The notes beneath the pieces were generated by a model. That model had not been told where the DNA came from, did not search any database, and saw nothing but the letters and a program-made list of their open reading frames with translations. Source: Mycobacterium hubeiense (GTDB lineage Bacteria; Actinomycetota; Actinomycetes; Mycobacteriales; Mycobacteriaceae). From it: DNA of 40,763 nt. Made by a program: the position numbers and the translations under genes. This document shows, in pieces, positions 7,975-16,956 of the stretch (the first letter of the stretch is position 1; each line of letters starts with the position of its first letter). Where the stretch lies: positions 7,185-47,947 of the forward strand of contig NZ_PIZU01000037.1 of NCBI RefSeq assembly GCF_002838065.1. The letters run 5' to 3'.

Positions 7975-8715
7975 TCAGGCGACGTGTTCGCGGCGGCGCA
8001 CGCCTTCGTGCAGCGGCAGATCCGGATCGATCTTGATTCCGAGCAGTTCGCAGGTGCCGTTGATGGAGCCGACCATGATCGTCGTCAGATGCGCGACGAA
8101 CTCCTCGGGCGGCATGCGGCGCGGGCTGTCCTCCTCGGGCCCGAGCCACCAGTCCGTGGCCGAGGCGACCGAGCCGAATGCCGCGTAGGCCGCCAGTTCC
8201 AGGGCGGCGGCGTCGAGTTCCATTTCGCGAAGCTCGTTGTCGAACATGTCGGCCATCGCGAGCGTGATCTCGCGGCCCTCGTTGAGCGCGCGCATCGTCG
8301 ACTCGCTCTGTTCGGCGAACCGACCCTGGATCAGGAACCGGATGACGTTGGGATGCTCGTCGACGAGTTGGACGTACTGTTCGACGCTGCGGCGGATGAC
8401 CTCGCGGGCAGGGTCTTTCGAGAGGTTGATCGACGGGAAGATCGCCGCCCAGAGCATGTCACGCAGCCGCTCGCCGATCGCCTGGAACAGGTCGGACTTA
8501 TCGGTGAAATGGCGGTAGATCTTCGGTTTGGCCGTGCCGGCTTCCTCGGCGATCTCGCGCAGGCTCAGCTCCGGCCCGAGCCGGTCGATCGCGCGGAACG
8601 CGGCGTCGACGATCTCCGAGCGCACCTTCTTCCGATGCTCGCGCCAGCGTTCGCTGCGGGCGTCCACCTTGCCGCCCTTTTCGCCACTGGCACGTGGCCT
8701 TGACCCTCGCCGCAC
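7975..8715 (-). CDS. TetR family regulator (Rv3050c-like)
   Basis: A 246-residue one-component repressor, the same length as the remembered M. tuberculosis protein. The helix-turn-helix is LSLREIAEEAGTAKPKIYRHF in the first 75 residues; the remainder is a helical ligand domain. The GTG 8715 start keeps the N-terminal RGSRPR segment shared with M. tuberculosis. A -10-like TAGAGT just upstream suggests a leaderless or very short-leader message. A perfect CTGACC-T-GGTCAG dyad at 8741-8753 is the likely operator. The protein probably controls the downstream monooxygenase and perhaps the divergent flavoprotein. Confidence 0.93.
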   Translation of the reverse strand: MRRGSRPRASGEKGGKVDARSERWREHRKKVRSEIVDAAFRAIDRLGPELSLREIAEEAGTAKPKIYRHFTDKSDLFQAIGERLRDMLWAAIFPSINLSKDPAREVIRRSVEQYVQLVDEHPNVIRFLIQGRFAEQSESTMRALNEGREITLAMADMFDNELREMELDAAALELAAYAAFGSVASATDWWLGPEEDSPRRMPPEEFVAHLTTIMVGSINGTCELLGIKIDPDLPLHEGVRRREHVA

Positions 8716-8740
8716 GCGATCACTCTACCGCCCAGACGCC

Positions 8741-8753
8741 CTGACCTGGTCAG
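8741..8753. promoter_or_regulatory. Palindromic operator between TetR and GGR-family gene
   Basis: CTGACCTGGTCAG is a perfect 13-bp odd palindrome lying 26 nt before the TetR start and 111 nt before the divergent flavoprotein start. Its place and symmetry fit a TetR dimer site. A -10-like TAGTAT for the plus-strand gene is at 8826-8831. Confidence 0.6.
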
Positions 8754-8863
8754 ACCCGCCGCAAAGGCGCGATCGTCGGGGGATTCGTCGTCCTCGCCCG
8801 CCGCGCTGGCAGCGGCCGCCTTCGGTAGTATCGCTCGGACAGTCAATCGATGAGACGAGGCTC

Positions 8864-10048
8864 ATGACGCAGCGATACGACCTGGTCATCGCAGGTGGCG
8901 GGCCATCCGGCTCGGCGGCCGCATGGCAGGCGGCTCAGACCGGCGCCAAGGTGGTCGTCCTGGACAAGGCCGAGTTTCCGCGCGATAAACCGTGCGGCGA
9001 CGGCCTGACCGCGCGGGCGGTCAGCTATCTGCAGAAGATGGGGTTGACCGACGAGGTCGCGAAGTTCCATCGCGTCAACCGGGTCACCGTGTTCAGTCCC
9101 AGCGAGTGGGAGCTGTCGTTCCCCCGTCGTCCCGGGATGCCCGACCACGGCCACACCGTCAGCCGCACCGAGCTCGACACGCTGCTGCTCAAACACGCCG
9201 AATCGGCGGGGGCCTCCGTGCGCCAGTCCGCCGAGGTGACCGGGCCCATCGTCGAGAACGACCGCGTCGTGGGTGTGACGCTGAAGAGTGGCGAGAAGGT
9301 GTACGGCGACGCGGTGATCGCCGCCGACGGCGCCTACTCCCCGATCAAGCGGGCGCTGAAGATCGATTCGGAGTACAACGGCTACTCGGCGATCGCGATC
9401 CGCTCGGAGATGTACGCCAACCGTCCGGACTCCGACTCGCTGGACATCTATCTGAAGCTGGAGTTCCAGGGCGATCAGCTGCCCGGCTACGGCTGGGTGT
9501 TCCCGATGGGCGGCGGACGGTTCAACATCGGGCTTGGCTACGTCAACAGCTACAAGAACTGGCAGTCCATCAACGCGACCCAGTTCCTCGGCGAGTTCCT
9601 GCGGACACTGCCACCCGAGTGGGAGCTGCCGGCGATCGAGGAGCTCAAGAAGAACAAGAGCGTGCGGGCGTGGCGGTTGCCGATGGGTTTCACCGCGTGG
9701 CCGCCGTGGCGCCCGGGCGTCCTGTTCACCGGCGACTCACTCGGTGCGGGTAAGCCGGCGTCGGGCGCGGGCATCTCCAAGGCGTTGGAATCCGGGCTGG
9801 CCGCCGGCGAGTGCGCAATCGCGGCGCTGACCAACGGCGGGCCGGACGACTTCACGAATTACGCGCTGCGGATGGAAGAGGCATGGGGCCGCGAGTATCG
9901 GCGCGGCCGCTACTTCCACAAGCTGCTCGGCTATCCGCGCGTGGCGAACGCCGGCATCAAGCTGATCGACAACGCCGCCTTCCGCGACCGGATGCTGCGG
10001 GCGTTGTACAAGAAGGCACAGGGCCCGCAGCACACGGTCAAGAAGTAG
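8864..10048 (+). CDS. Geranylgeranyl reductase family FAD-dependent oxidoreductase
   Basis: A 394-residue flavoprotein related to geranylgeranyl reductases and to mycobacterial MenJ, which saturates an isoprene unit of menaquinone. The FAD-binding GGGPSG is near residue 12, followed by FPRDKPCGDGLT, the family signature that contains the conserved Cys. PGYGWVFPMGGG lies mid-protein, and GDSLGAGKPASGAG replaces the more common GDAAG..NP..GEGI. ATG 8864 has CGAGG just upstream. It is probably a paralogue rather than MenJ itself, whose gene lies elsewhere in M. tuberculosis. Prenyl-lipid reduction is inferred. A longer reading frame upstream would cross the regulatory region. Confidence 0.88.
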   Translation: MTQRYDLVIAGGGPSGSAAAWQAAQTGAKVVVLDKAEFPRDKPCGDGLTARAVSYLQKMGLTDEVAKFHRVNRVTVFSPSEWELSFPRRPGMPDHGHTVSRTELDTLLLKHAESAGASVRQSAEVTGPIVENDRVVGVTLKSGEKVYGDAVIAADGAYSPIKRALKIDSEYNGYSAIAIRSEMYANRPDSDSLDIYLKLEFQGDQLPGYGWVFPMGGGRFNIGLGYVNSYKNWQSINATQFLGEFLRTLPPEWELPAIEELKKNKSVRAWRLPMGFTAWPPWRPGVLFTGDSLGAGKPASGAGISKALESGLAAGECAIAALTNGGPDDFTNYALRMEEAWGREYRRGRYFHKLLGYPRVANAGIKLIDNAAFRDRMLRALYKKAQGPQHTVKK

Positions 10049-10077
10049 GTTTCGTCGGCCCGGCCGCGCGTGCCGCC

Positions 10078-10132
10078 GAGTGTGCGGATTCATACGAGAC
10101 AGGCCGCGGCACGCGTATGAAACCGCACACTC
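10078..10132. repeat. 55-nt palindromic element, copy 2
   Basis: Inverted repeat with outer arms GAGTGTGC/GCACACTC and inner CATACG/CGTATG, equal in length to copy 1 at 2281-2335. The right arms of the two copies match except at one base, which is compensated in the left arm. It lies 29 nt after the flavoprotein stop and 92 nt before the kinase gene. Confidence 0.8.
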
Positions 10133-10224
10133 GCCCCTGCGGTCGTGACCGCCAGCCGGCAGCGCGCGACTAGGCCCCCCGCGCTTCGCTGCGGGACTAT
10201 GCTCGGCCCTATCGCAGGTAGCCG

Positions 10225-13200
10225 ATGATGAAGAGCGATCCGACTCAGACGCAACGCGACGTTGGCCCCGCCATCGTTTCGGAGTTGACTGCGGCCGGAT
10301 TCGATGACGCCGAGGAGATCGGACGAGGCGGCTTCGGGATCGTATATCGGTGCACTCAGGTCGACCTCGACCGCACGGTGGCGGTCAAGGTGCTCACCGC
10401 GGACCTCGAGGAGAACCGCGAGCGGTTCCTGCGGGAGCAGCGCGCGATGGGCCGGCTGACGGGGCATCCCAACATAGTGGGCGTGCTGCAGGTCGGCGAA
10501 ACAGCCAGTGGCTACCCGTATTTGGTGATGCAGTATCACCGTCGCGGTTCGCTGGAGGCGCGGATCCGCCGGGTCGGGCCGCTGCCGCTCGACGAGGTGC
10601 TGCGGCTCGGCGTGAAGATGGCCGGCGCTTTGGCGACTGCGCACGGCGTCGGGATCCTGCATCGCGACATCAAGCCCGCCAACATTCTCTACACCGACTA
10701 CGGCGAGCCGGCATTGACCGACTTCGGCATCGCCCACATCACCGGCGGCTTCAAGACGGCGACCGGAACCTTCACGGGCTCACCGGCATTCACCGCACCC
10801 GAGATCCTCAGTGGCGATCCGCCCACCCAGGCATCCGACGTGTATGGGCTTGGTGCCACCTTGTTCTGCGCGCTCACCGGTCACGCCGCCTACGAGCGCC
10901 GCAGCGGCGAGCAGGTGGTCGCACAGTTTCTGCGCATCGCCACCGAGTCCGCACCCGATCTGCGCGAGAGCGGGATCTCCGACGACGTCGCCGCCGCCAT
11001 CGAAGCGGCGATGTCCCGCGACCCGCAGGACCGCCCGTCGCCGCTGGAGCTCGGTGAACAACTCCGCCGGCTCCAGTCGCGGCACGGCTTCCCCGTCGAC
11101 GAGATGGCGACGCGTACCGAAACGGAGCCAGAGCACCCGCAGCGGCGGGCAACAGCTTCGGTCCGCGCCCGCCGCACGCTCAGCAACATCCCGCTGGAGC
11201 TGACCAGCTTCATCGGTCGCCGTGATGAGCTCGCCGAAGTGAAGAATTTGCTGACGACGTCTCGGCTGGTCACGTTGACGGGGATCGGTGGGGTCGGCAA
11301 GACCCGGCTGGCACTGCGGGCAGCGACCGAGGTGGCCGCGGAGTTTCCCGACGGCGTGCGGCTGGTCGAACTGGGTGAACTACGTGATGCGTCGTCGCTG
11401 ATGGATGTGGTCGCCGCGGGGTTGGATTTGCGCGACGAGCCGGCCAAACCCCTGGAAGAGGTGCTGATCGACTTCCTGTGCACCCGCCACCTGCTTTTGG
11501 TGCTCGACAACTGTGAGCATGTGGTCGACGCGGCGGCCAAGCTGGCGGAGACACTCCTGCGGGCCTGCCCGGATCTGCGGATCCTCGCGACCAGCCGCGA
11601 GGCCCTCGGCATAGGCGGGGAAACGGTGCTGCGATTGTCCCCGTTGGCATTTCCCGACGTCGACCCGGAACCGACGCTGGGTGGGTTGCCCGGATTCGAT
11701 GCGGTGGCGTTGTTCGCCGAGCGTGCGGCCGCCGCGGTGCCGGGATTTCACCTCACTGAAGACAACAAGGCGACGGTCGCCCAGATCTGCTCACGCCTGG
11801 ATGGGTTACCGCTGGCGATTGAACTGGCCGCTGCGCGGTTGCGGGTGATGTCGCCCGCCCAGCTGCTGGATCGGCTGGCCGACCGGTACGCGGTGCTGAC
11901 CCGCGGCAGCCGCGGCGCGCCGGCACGGCAGCAGACCCTGGCCTGGAGCGTCGGCTGGAGTTATGACCTGTGCACGCCCGCCGAACAGCAACTGTGGGTC
12001 CGACTCTCGGTGTTCGCCGGCAGCTTTGAACTCGAAGCCGCCGAAGACATTTGCGGCGGCGACCTTGCCCCAGAAGATGTCGACGATCTGCTGACCGCGC
12101 TGGTCGACAAATCCATTCTGATTCGCACGGAGTCGCTCGACGTGGTGCGTTTCCGGCTGCTCGAAACGTTGCGCGATTACGGCCGCGAGAAGCTCAAGAC
12201 GACTAGTGAATATCCTGAATTGCGCCGCCGACATCTGGATTGGTACCAGCGATTGACGCGCGACGCCGCCGACGAGTGGTTCAGCGCCCGGCAGATCGAG
12301 TGGATCGAGCGCCTGGATCAGGAGATGCCGAATCTGCGTGAGGCGGTTGAGTACAGCCTGACCCAATCACCCGAGGTCGCGCCCCGGGTGGCGACGAACC
12401 TGAGCCCGTTCTGGATCTCGCATGGACTGGTTGGGGAGGGACGGCGCTGGCTCGACCAGGCGTTGGCGCGCACGCCGCCCGAACCGACATATGAACGGCT
12501 GGAGGCGATCTACTACGCCAGCGTGCTGGCCAGCCTCCAGGGCGACGTGCAGGAAGCGGCGGCTCGGGCACGGGAGGCACAGGAGGTCGCCGACCGCATG
12601 ACGGGCCAGCTGGCCGATCCCCAGGCACACGCGCTCGTTGCCATCGCCGACGGGTTCGCCGCCATGTTGGGTGGCGACGCTGATCGCGCATGCAGGCGCC
12701 TTGGTGAGGCCGTCGACGCGTGTGGCGACCTCACCGTTCGTGCTTCCGCACTGCTGTTGCTGGCGCGTGCGCACGAAATGCGGGGGGATGTGACAGAGGC
12801 GCTTTCGTGGAACAGAAGGGTGTGCGAGCTGGCGGAGTCGCACGGCGAATCGGTTTATCGCACATGGGCGTTGGTGGGCATCGGCCTCGAAACCTGGCTT
12901 GAGGGCGACGGCGAACACGCCGCCAACACCTTCAACGAGGGCCTCCGGCTGGCCCAACGCCTGGACGATAGGCGAACCGCGGCGACGTACTTAGAGGCGC
13001 TGGCCTGGCTCGCCGCCGACGAGGGCAGGGCGGAGCGAGCCGTTGTGCTGATGGGCGCCGCGCAAGCGGTCGGTCGCGGCGTAGGCAATTACGTATTCCT
13101 GTTCCCGAATCTGCCTGCCTTCCATGAAGAATGCGAGCGCCGGGCCCGTGAGGCGCTCGACGCGCAGGCATACGAGGCTGCCAACGAAGTGGGCCGCTCG

Positions 13201-13242
13201 CTGGGTCTCCGTGACGCGGTGGCCTACGCGCTCGAGGAGTGA
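10225..13242 (+). CDS. Ser/Thr protein kinase fused to STAND-type ATPase and TPR-like region
   Basis: A 1005-residue signalling protein. Residues 1-285 are a Hanks-type kinase very like the N-terminus of mycobacterial PknK: GRGGFG at 33-38, catalytic Lys55, HRD at 146-148, DFG at 166-168 and APE at 191-193, all intact. Residues about 320-600 are an NB-ARC/AfsR-like ATPase with Walker A GIGGVGKT (353-360) and Walker B LLLVLDN (about 424-429). The C-terminal ~350 residues are Ala/Leu/Arg-rich helical repeats resembling TPRs. There is no LuxR-type DNA-binding domain and no transmembrane helix, so it is probably a soluble phospho-relay hub. ATG 10225 is followed by a second ATG at 10228. Its target is unknown. 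Confidence 0.93.
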   Translation: MMKSDPTQTQRDVGPAIVSELTAAGFDDAEEIGRGGFGIVYRCTQVDLDRTVAVKVLTADLEENRERFLREQRAMGRLTGHPNIVGVLQVGETASGYPYLVMQYHRRGSLEARIRRVGPLPLDEVLRLGVKMAGALATAHGVGILHRDIKPANILYTDYGEPALTDFGIAHITGGFKTATGTFTGSPAFTAPEILSGDPPTQASDVYGLGATLFCALTGHAAYERRSGEQVVAQFLRIATESAPDLRESGISDDVAAAIEAAMSRDPQDRPSPLELGEQLRRLQSRHGFPVDEMATRTETEPEHPQRRATASVRARRTLSNIPLELTSFIGRRDELAEVKNLLTTSRLVTLTGIGGVGKTRLALRAATEVAAEFPDGVRLVELGELRDASSLMDVVAAGLDLRDEPAKPLEEVLIDFLCTRHLLLVLDNCEHVVDAAAKLAETLLRACPDLRILATSREALGIGGETVLRLSPLAFPDVDPEPTLGGLPGFDAVALFAERAAAAVPGFHLTEDNKATVAQICSRLDGLPLAIELAAARLRVMSPAQLLDRLADRYAVLTRGSRGAPARQQTLAWSVGWSYDLCTPAEQQLWVRLSVFAGSFELEAAEDICGGDLAPEDVDDLLTALVDKSILIRTESLDVVRFRLLETLRDYGREKLKTTSEYPELRRRHLDWYQRLTRDAADEWFSARQIEWIERLDQEMPNLREAVEYSLTQSPEVAPRVATNLSPFWISHGLVGEGRRWLDQALARTPPEPTYERLEAIYYASVLASLQGDVQEAAARAREAQEVADRMTGQLADPQAHALVAIADGFAAMLGGDADRACRRLGEAVDACGDLTVRASALLLLARAHEMRGDVTEALSWNRRVCELAESHGESVYRTWALVGIGLETWLEGDGEHAANTFNEGLRLAQRLDDRRTAATYLEALAWLAADEGRAERAVVLMGAAQAVGRGVGNYVFLFPNLPAFHEECERRAREALDAQAYEAANEVGRSLGLRDAVAYALEE

Positions 13243-13362
13243 CCGGGTCGCGCGCCGGCCGGCCGACCTCTGCGGCCCACGAGCGGCAGCCACACAACTC
13301 ACTCCGAACCCAGCGGTTCATCACATCCGCGGGCCAATAGCAGGCGCTGTGGAGCCTGGTCG

Positions 13363-13473
13363 CTACCTCTTCTTGTGGTCGCCCACTTTGGGGCCGGGGG
13401 CCGGTTGAGCCTTCGTGGTCGGCTCGAACTTGCCGCCCTTCTTGGGGTCAAAGCCCTGCTTCTTATCAACCAT
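13363..13473 (-). CDS. Small Lys-rich hypothetical protein (36 aa)
   Basis: An ORF of 36 codons starting MVDKKQGFDPKKGGKFEP and ending GDHKKR. It is hydrophilic and basic, with many Lys and Pro and no Cys or membrane segment. Third codon positions are about 83% G/C, as expected for coding sequence here. The ribosome site is weak. It lies convergent to the kinase gene and 78 nt beyond the nrdE stop on the same strand. It might be a small nucleic-acid-binding or unstructured protein. I do not recognise a family. Confidence 0.5.
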   Translation of the reverse strand: MVDKKQGFDPKKGGKFEPTTKAQPAPGPKVGDHKKR

Positions 13474-13551
13474 GAGTCAAGCCTAGAAGCGCGCTGGCCC
13501 CAATGCACTTAATAAGGAAACTCTCATCGACGAAGGCCCGACGCCCGCCCG

Positions 13552-16500
13552 CTACAGCATGCAGCTGACGCAGCCCTCCACCTCGGTGCCCTCCAGCGCC
13601 ATCTGCCGCAGCCGGATGTAATACAGCGTCTTGATCCCCTTGCGCCAGGCGTAGATCTGCGCCTTGTTGACGTCGCGGGTGGTGGCGGTGTCCTTGAAGA
13701 ACAGCGTCAGGCTCAACCCCTGATCCACGTGCTGGGTGGCCGCGGCGTAGGTATCGATGATCTTCTCGTAGCCGATCTCGTAGGCATCCTCGTAGTACTC
13801 GAGGTTGTCGTTGGTCATGTACGGCGCCGGGTAGTACACCCGCCCGATCTTGCCTTCCTTGCGGATCTCGATCTTGCTCACGATCGGGTGGATCGAGCTG
13901 GTCGAGTGGTTGATGTAGGAGATCGACCCGGTCGGCGGCACCGCCTGCAGGTTCTGGTTGTAGATGCCGTGCTTCTGCACCGACTCCTTGAGCCGTCGCC
14001 AATCCTCTTGCGTCGGAATGTGAATGCCGGCGTTGGCGAACAGCTGCTTCACCTTGTCGGTCTTGGGCTCCCACACCTGCTCGGTGTACTTGTCGAAGAA
14101 CTCACCGCTCGCATACTTCGACTTCTCGAAACCCTTGAAGTGCGTCCCGCGCTCGATCGCGATCTTGTTCGACGCCCGAATCGCGTGATAGCACACCGTG
14201 TAGAAGTAGATGTTGGTGAAGTCGATGCCCTCTTCGGAGCCGTAGAAGATGCGCTCACGAGCCAGGTACCCGTGCAGGTTCATCTGGCCCAAACCGATTG
14301 CGTGCGAATCGTTGTTGCCCTGCTCGATCGACGGCACGGAGTAGATGTGCGTCTGGTCGGACACGGCCGTCAACGCGCGAATCGCCACCTCGATGGTCTG
14401 CGCGAAGTCCGGTGAATCCATCGCCTTGGCGATGTTCAGTGAGCCCAGGTTGCACGAAATGTCCTTGCCCACTTGGGCGTAGCTCAGATCCTCGTTGAAC
14501 ACCGACGGCGTCGAGACCTGCAGGATCTCCGAGCACAGGTTGCTGTGGGTGATCTTGCCGTCAATCGGGTTGGCCCGGTTCACCGTGTCTTCGAACATGA
14601 TGTACGGGTAGCCCGACTCGAACTGCAGCTCGGCCAGCGTCTGGAAGAACTCGCGCGCCTTGATCTTTGTCTTGCGGATCCGCGGGTTGTCCAGCATCTC
14701 GTAGTACTTCTCGGTCACCGAGATGTCGGCGAACGGCAGCCCGTAAACGCGCTCGACGTCGTACGGCGAGAACAGGTACATGTCCTCGTTCTTCTTCGCC
14801 AGCTCGAATGTGATGTCCGGAATGACCACGCCCAGGCTCAGCGTCTTGATGCGGATCTTCTCGTCGGCGTTCTCGCGCTTGGTGTCGAGGAACCGATAGA
14901 TGTCTGGGTGATGGGCGTGCAGGTACACCGCGCCTGCGCCTTGGCGCGCGCCGAGCTGGTTGGCATAGGAGAACGAATCCTCGAGCAGCTTCATGATCGG
15001 GATGACGCCCGAGCTCTGGTTCTCGATGTTCTTGATCGGCGCGCCGTGCTCACGAATGTTACTGAGCAGCAATGCAACTCCGCCGCCGCGCTTGGACAGT
15101 TGCAGAGCCGAATTGATGGAGCGGCCGATCGACTCCATGTTGTCCTCGATGCGAAGGAGGAAGCAATTGTGGACGACCGTGCCGCGAATCGTGTAGGTGT
15201 GCGTGCCCTCGACGTGAAGGTTGTACACCTTCTCCGGGACGTCCTGCGTACGCTTTAGCCCGCGGATTCCGTACACATGCCGTCCGTGCACGACTTGGTA
15301 TGTGGTGCGCGACGTTCCTTTCGCACCGACGTAGTTGTGCAGGTTCTTACCGACGTCGAAGATGAAATCCTCGTTGGCGCCGGGCAACCCGGGGACGAAC
15401 ACCTGCCCCGTCACGTTCCGTGCTTGGTTGACGTACTGACGCACCCTGGAGACGATGCCCTGCCTGCGCAGAAGGAGCTGCACCTGATCGACGAGTTCGG
15501 GGTTGACCAAGTCGAGCACCATCCCGCCGGTTGTGCTGCAGCCGTCCCCGCGGAACAGGCCGTGCAACAAACCACGCTGGAATTCCTCATCGGCCGTCAA
15601 GACGTCGTGAGATAGCCGCTTGTTGTGGTAACCCGTGCCCACCATGGAAAGGAACAGCGACGCAACGACCTTGCTGTTGCAGATCATGCGCACCGATTGG
15701 TCCGAGAAGCTTTGGTTGACCGAGAGATCGGCCGCGAAAACTCGCTTGAATGCCGCCGCCAATTCGTGTTGGTACTCGAGTTCGTGTGAGCCGAGCGTGA
15801 AGTGGATGCCGTTGGGCGTGGTCGTGTCTGTCGAGCGCTTGGACACATGCCCTTCGGCGATGTACCACCCCAGGATGAGACCGAGGTCGTACGACTCCTC
15901 GACATAGCGATTCACCGCGACGAACTTGATGCGGTGACGCTGCTTGCTGCGGTGCTTCTTGTCGGCATTCACTTTGCGGATGAGGCCATCGACCTCTTCG
16001 TACTCGCCCGCGCCGACGTACTCCATCAAGTCGTAGACACGTCGCTCGCGTCCCTCCAGCGGCGCCGCCGTCACGATGAAGTCCGAAGGATGAATGTCCT
16101 TCGCCGCGAGCCAAACGAATCCGTTGAACGGGTCCGCACCATCGCTGTCGATGAGCGTATCGACCTCGCGACTAGTCCACACCAGGATCGGATGCTCGGG
16201 TGTGCACAGGATCGGCTCTTTGTGGCCGAAGTGCGAGATTGACACCAGGGCTTGATCATTGGGATTCTCGACGACGGACTCAACCACGGAGAAGGATCCG
16301 TCGTGCGAGAGCACCCGGTCGCCCGCCTGCAAAGTCTCGATCGCCTTTGGCCCATCTGGTGTGTCGACTGGCGTCCCTGCCGGGAAGCAACTCACTGGCT
16401 CTCCGCGTTGCTTTTTGCCCGAGTTGAGGAACGTCGGAGTGGCCGGCTGGAACCGGCCGTCCATGATCTCGTCGACGAGTTTCTCGGCCAAACCCGTGTC

Positions 16501-16956
16501 GCCGGCGGCCAGCGTCAGCGCCACCATCACGACCCGGTCCTCGAACCGCTCCAGATACCGTTTGCCGTCAAAGGTTTTCAGCGTGTAGCTGGTGTAGTAC
16601 TTGAACGCGCCCAAGAACGTCGGGAAGCGGAACTTCTTGGCGTAGGCGCGGTCGATCAGACTCTTGACGAAGTTGCGTGAGTACTGGTCGAGAACCTCAC
16701 GCTCGTAATAGTTCTCCTGGATCAGGTAATCCAGCTTCTCGTCGACGTCGTGGAAGAACACCGTGTTCTGGTTGACGTGCTGCCGGAAGTAGGCGTGCGC
16801 CGCCTCGCGGTCCTTGTCGAACTGAATCTTGCCGTCGGCGTCATACAGATTCAGCATCGCGTTGAGCGCGTGGTAATCCGCCTCGCCGGCCCCCGGCGCA
16901 GAATGCGTGGCGGGCGCAGCGGTTACAGACTCTGAAGCTGTGACGGTTGGTGGCAC
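13552..16956 (-). CDS. nrdE: Class Ib ribonucleotide reductase large subunit, intein-containing precursor
   Basis: The catalytic alpha subunit converting NDPs to dNDPs with NrdF2, reduced by NrdH. The precursor has 1134 residues, of which 726 form the mature enzyme. A 408-residue intein occupies residues 190-597, between EPVS and CFLLR. In the extein, NLCSEI should hold the radical Cys and ISCNLGS the partner of the active-site disulfide. The C-terminal GCVSCML is the shuttle Cys pair reduced by NrdH. GTG 16956 is chosen because GGAAGGA lies about 7 nt upstream and the start aligns with M. tuberculosis NrdE. The first codons overlap the nrdI 3' end by 34 nt, implying translational coupling. 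Confidence 0.97.
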   Translation of the reverse strand: MPPTVTASESVTAAPATHSAPGAGEADYHALNAMLNLYDADGKIQFDKDREAAHAYFRQHVNQNTVFFHDVDEKLDYLIQENYYEREVLDQYSRNFVKSLIDRAYAKKFRFPTFLGAFKYYTSYTLKTFDGKRYLERFEDRVVMVALTLAAGDTGLAEKLVDEIMDGRFQPATPTFLNSGKKQRGEPVSCFPAGTPVDTPDGPKAIETLQAGDRVLSHDGSFSVVESVVENPNDQALVSISHFGHKEPILCTPEHPILVWTSREVDTLIDSDGADPFNGFVWLAAKDIHPSDFIVTAAPLEGRERRVYDLMEYVGAGEYEEVDGLIRKVNADKKHRSKQRHRIKFVAVNRYVEESYDLGLILGWYIAEGHVSKRSTDTTTPNGIHFTLGSHELEYQHELAAAFKRVFAADLSVNQSFSDQSVRMICNSKVVASLFLSMVGTGYHNKRLSHDVLTADEEFQRGLLHGLFRGDGCSTTGGMVLDLVNPELVDQVQLLLRRQGIVSRVRQYVNQARNVTGQVFVPGLPGANEDFIFDVGKNLHNYVGAKGTSRTTYQVVHGRHVYGIRGLKRTQDVPEKVYNLHVEGTHTYTIRGTVVHNCFLLRIEDNMESIGRSINSALQLSKRGGGVALLLSNIREHGAPIKNIENQSSGVIPIMKLLEDSFSYANQLGARQGAGAVYLHAHHPDIYRFLDTKRENADEKIRIKTLSLGVVIPDITFELAKKNEDMYLFSPYDVERVYGLPFADISVTEKYYEMLDNPRIRKTKIKAREFFQTLAELQFESGYPYIMFEDTVNRANPIDGKITHSNLCSEILQVSTPSVFNEDLSYAQVGKDISCNLGSLNIAKAMDSPDFAQTIEVAIRALTAVSDQTHIYSVPSIEQGNNDSHAIGLGQMNLHGYLARERIFYGSEEGIDFTNIYFYTVCYHAIRASNKIAIERGTHFKGFEKSKYASGEFFDKYTEQVWEPKTDKVKQLFANAGIHIPTQEDWRRLKESVQKHGIYNQNLQAVPPTGSISYINHSTSSIHPIVSKIEIRKEGKIGRVYYPAPYMTNDNLEYYEDAYEIGYEKIIDTYAAATQHVDQGLSLTLFFKDTATTRDVNKAQIYAWRKGIKTLYYIRLRQMALEGTEVEGCVSCML
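15166..16389 (-). other. NrdE intein with LAGLIDADG homing endonuclease
   Basis: In-frame protein-splicing element of 408 residues. Block A begins with Cys1 (CFPAGTPVDTPDG), block B has T63-P-E-H66, block F is YNLHVEGTHTY, and block G ends VVHN with penultimate His407 and Asn408, followed by Cys+1 of the extein. Two LAGLIDADG helices are seen at residues 169-180 (LGLILGWYIAEG) and 272-283 (RGLLHGLFRGDG), both with the acidic catalytic residue (Glu179, Asp282). All residues needed for splicing and probably for DNA cleavage are therefore present. G+C counted in two lines is 55-60%, slightly below the flanking gene, which is not decisive evidence for transfer. Confidence 0.97.

Noticed and set aside
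8528..8863. N-terminal extension of the GGR-family flavoprotein
   Set aside because: It overlaps the divergent TetR gene and the operator; the FAD motif belongs about 10 residues from the start, as at ATG 8864.
15166..16389. Reading the NrdE insertion as a separate homing-endonuclease gene or a pseudogene disruption
   Set aside because: The frame is open throughout and the junctions carry exact splicing residues, so it is an intein.
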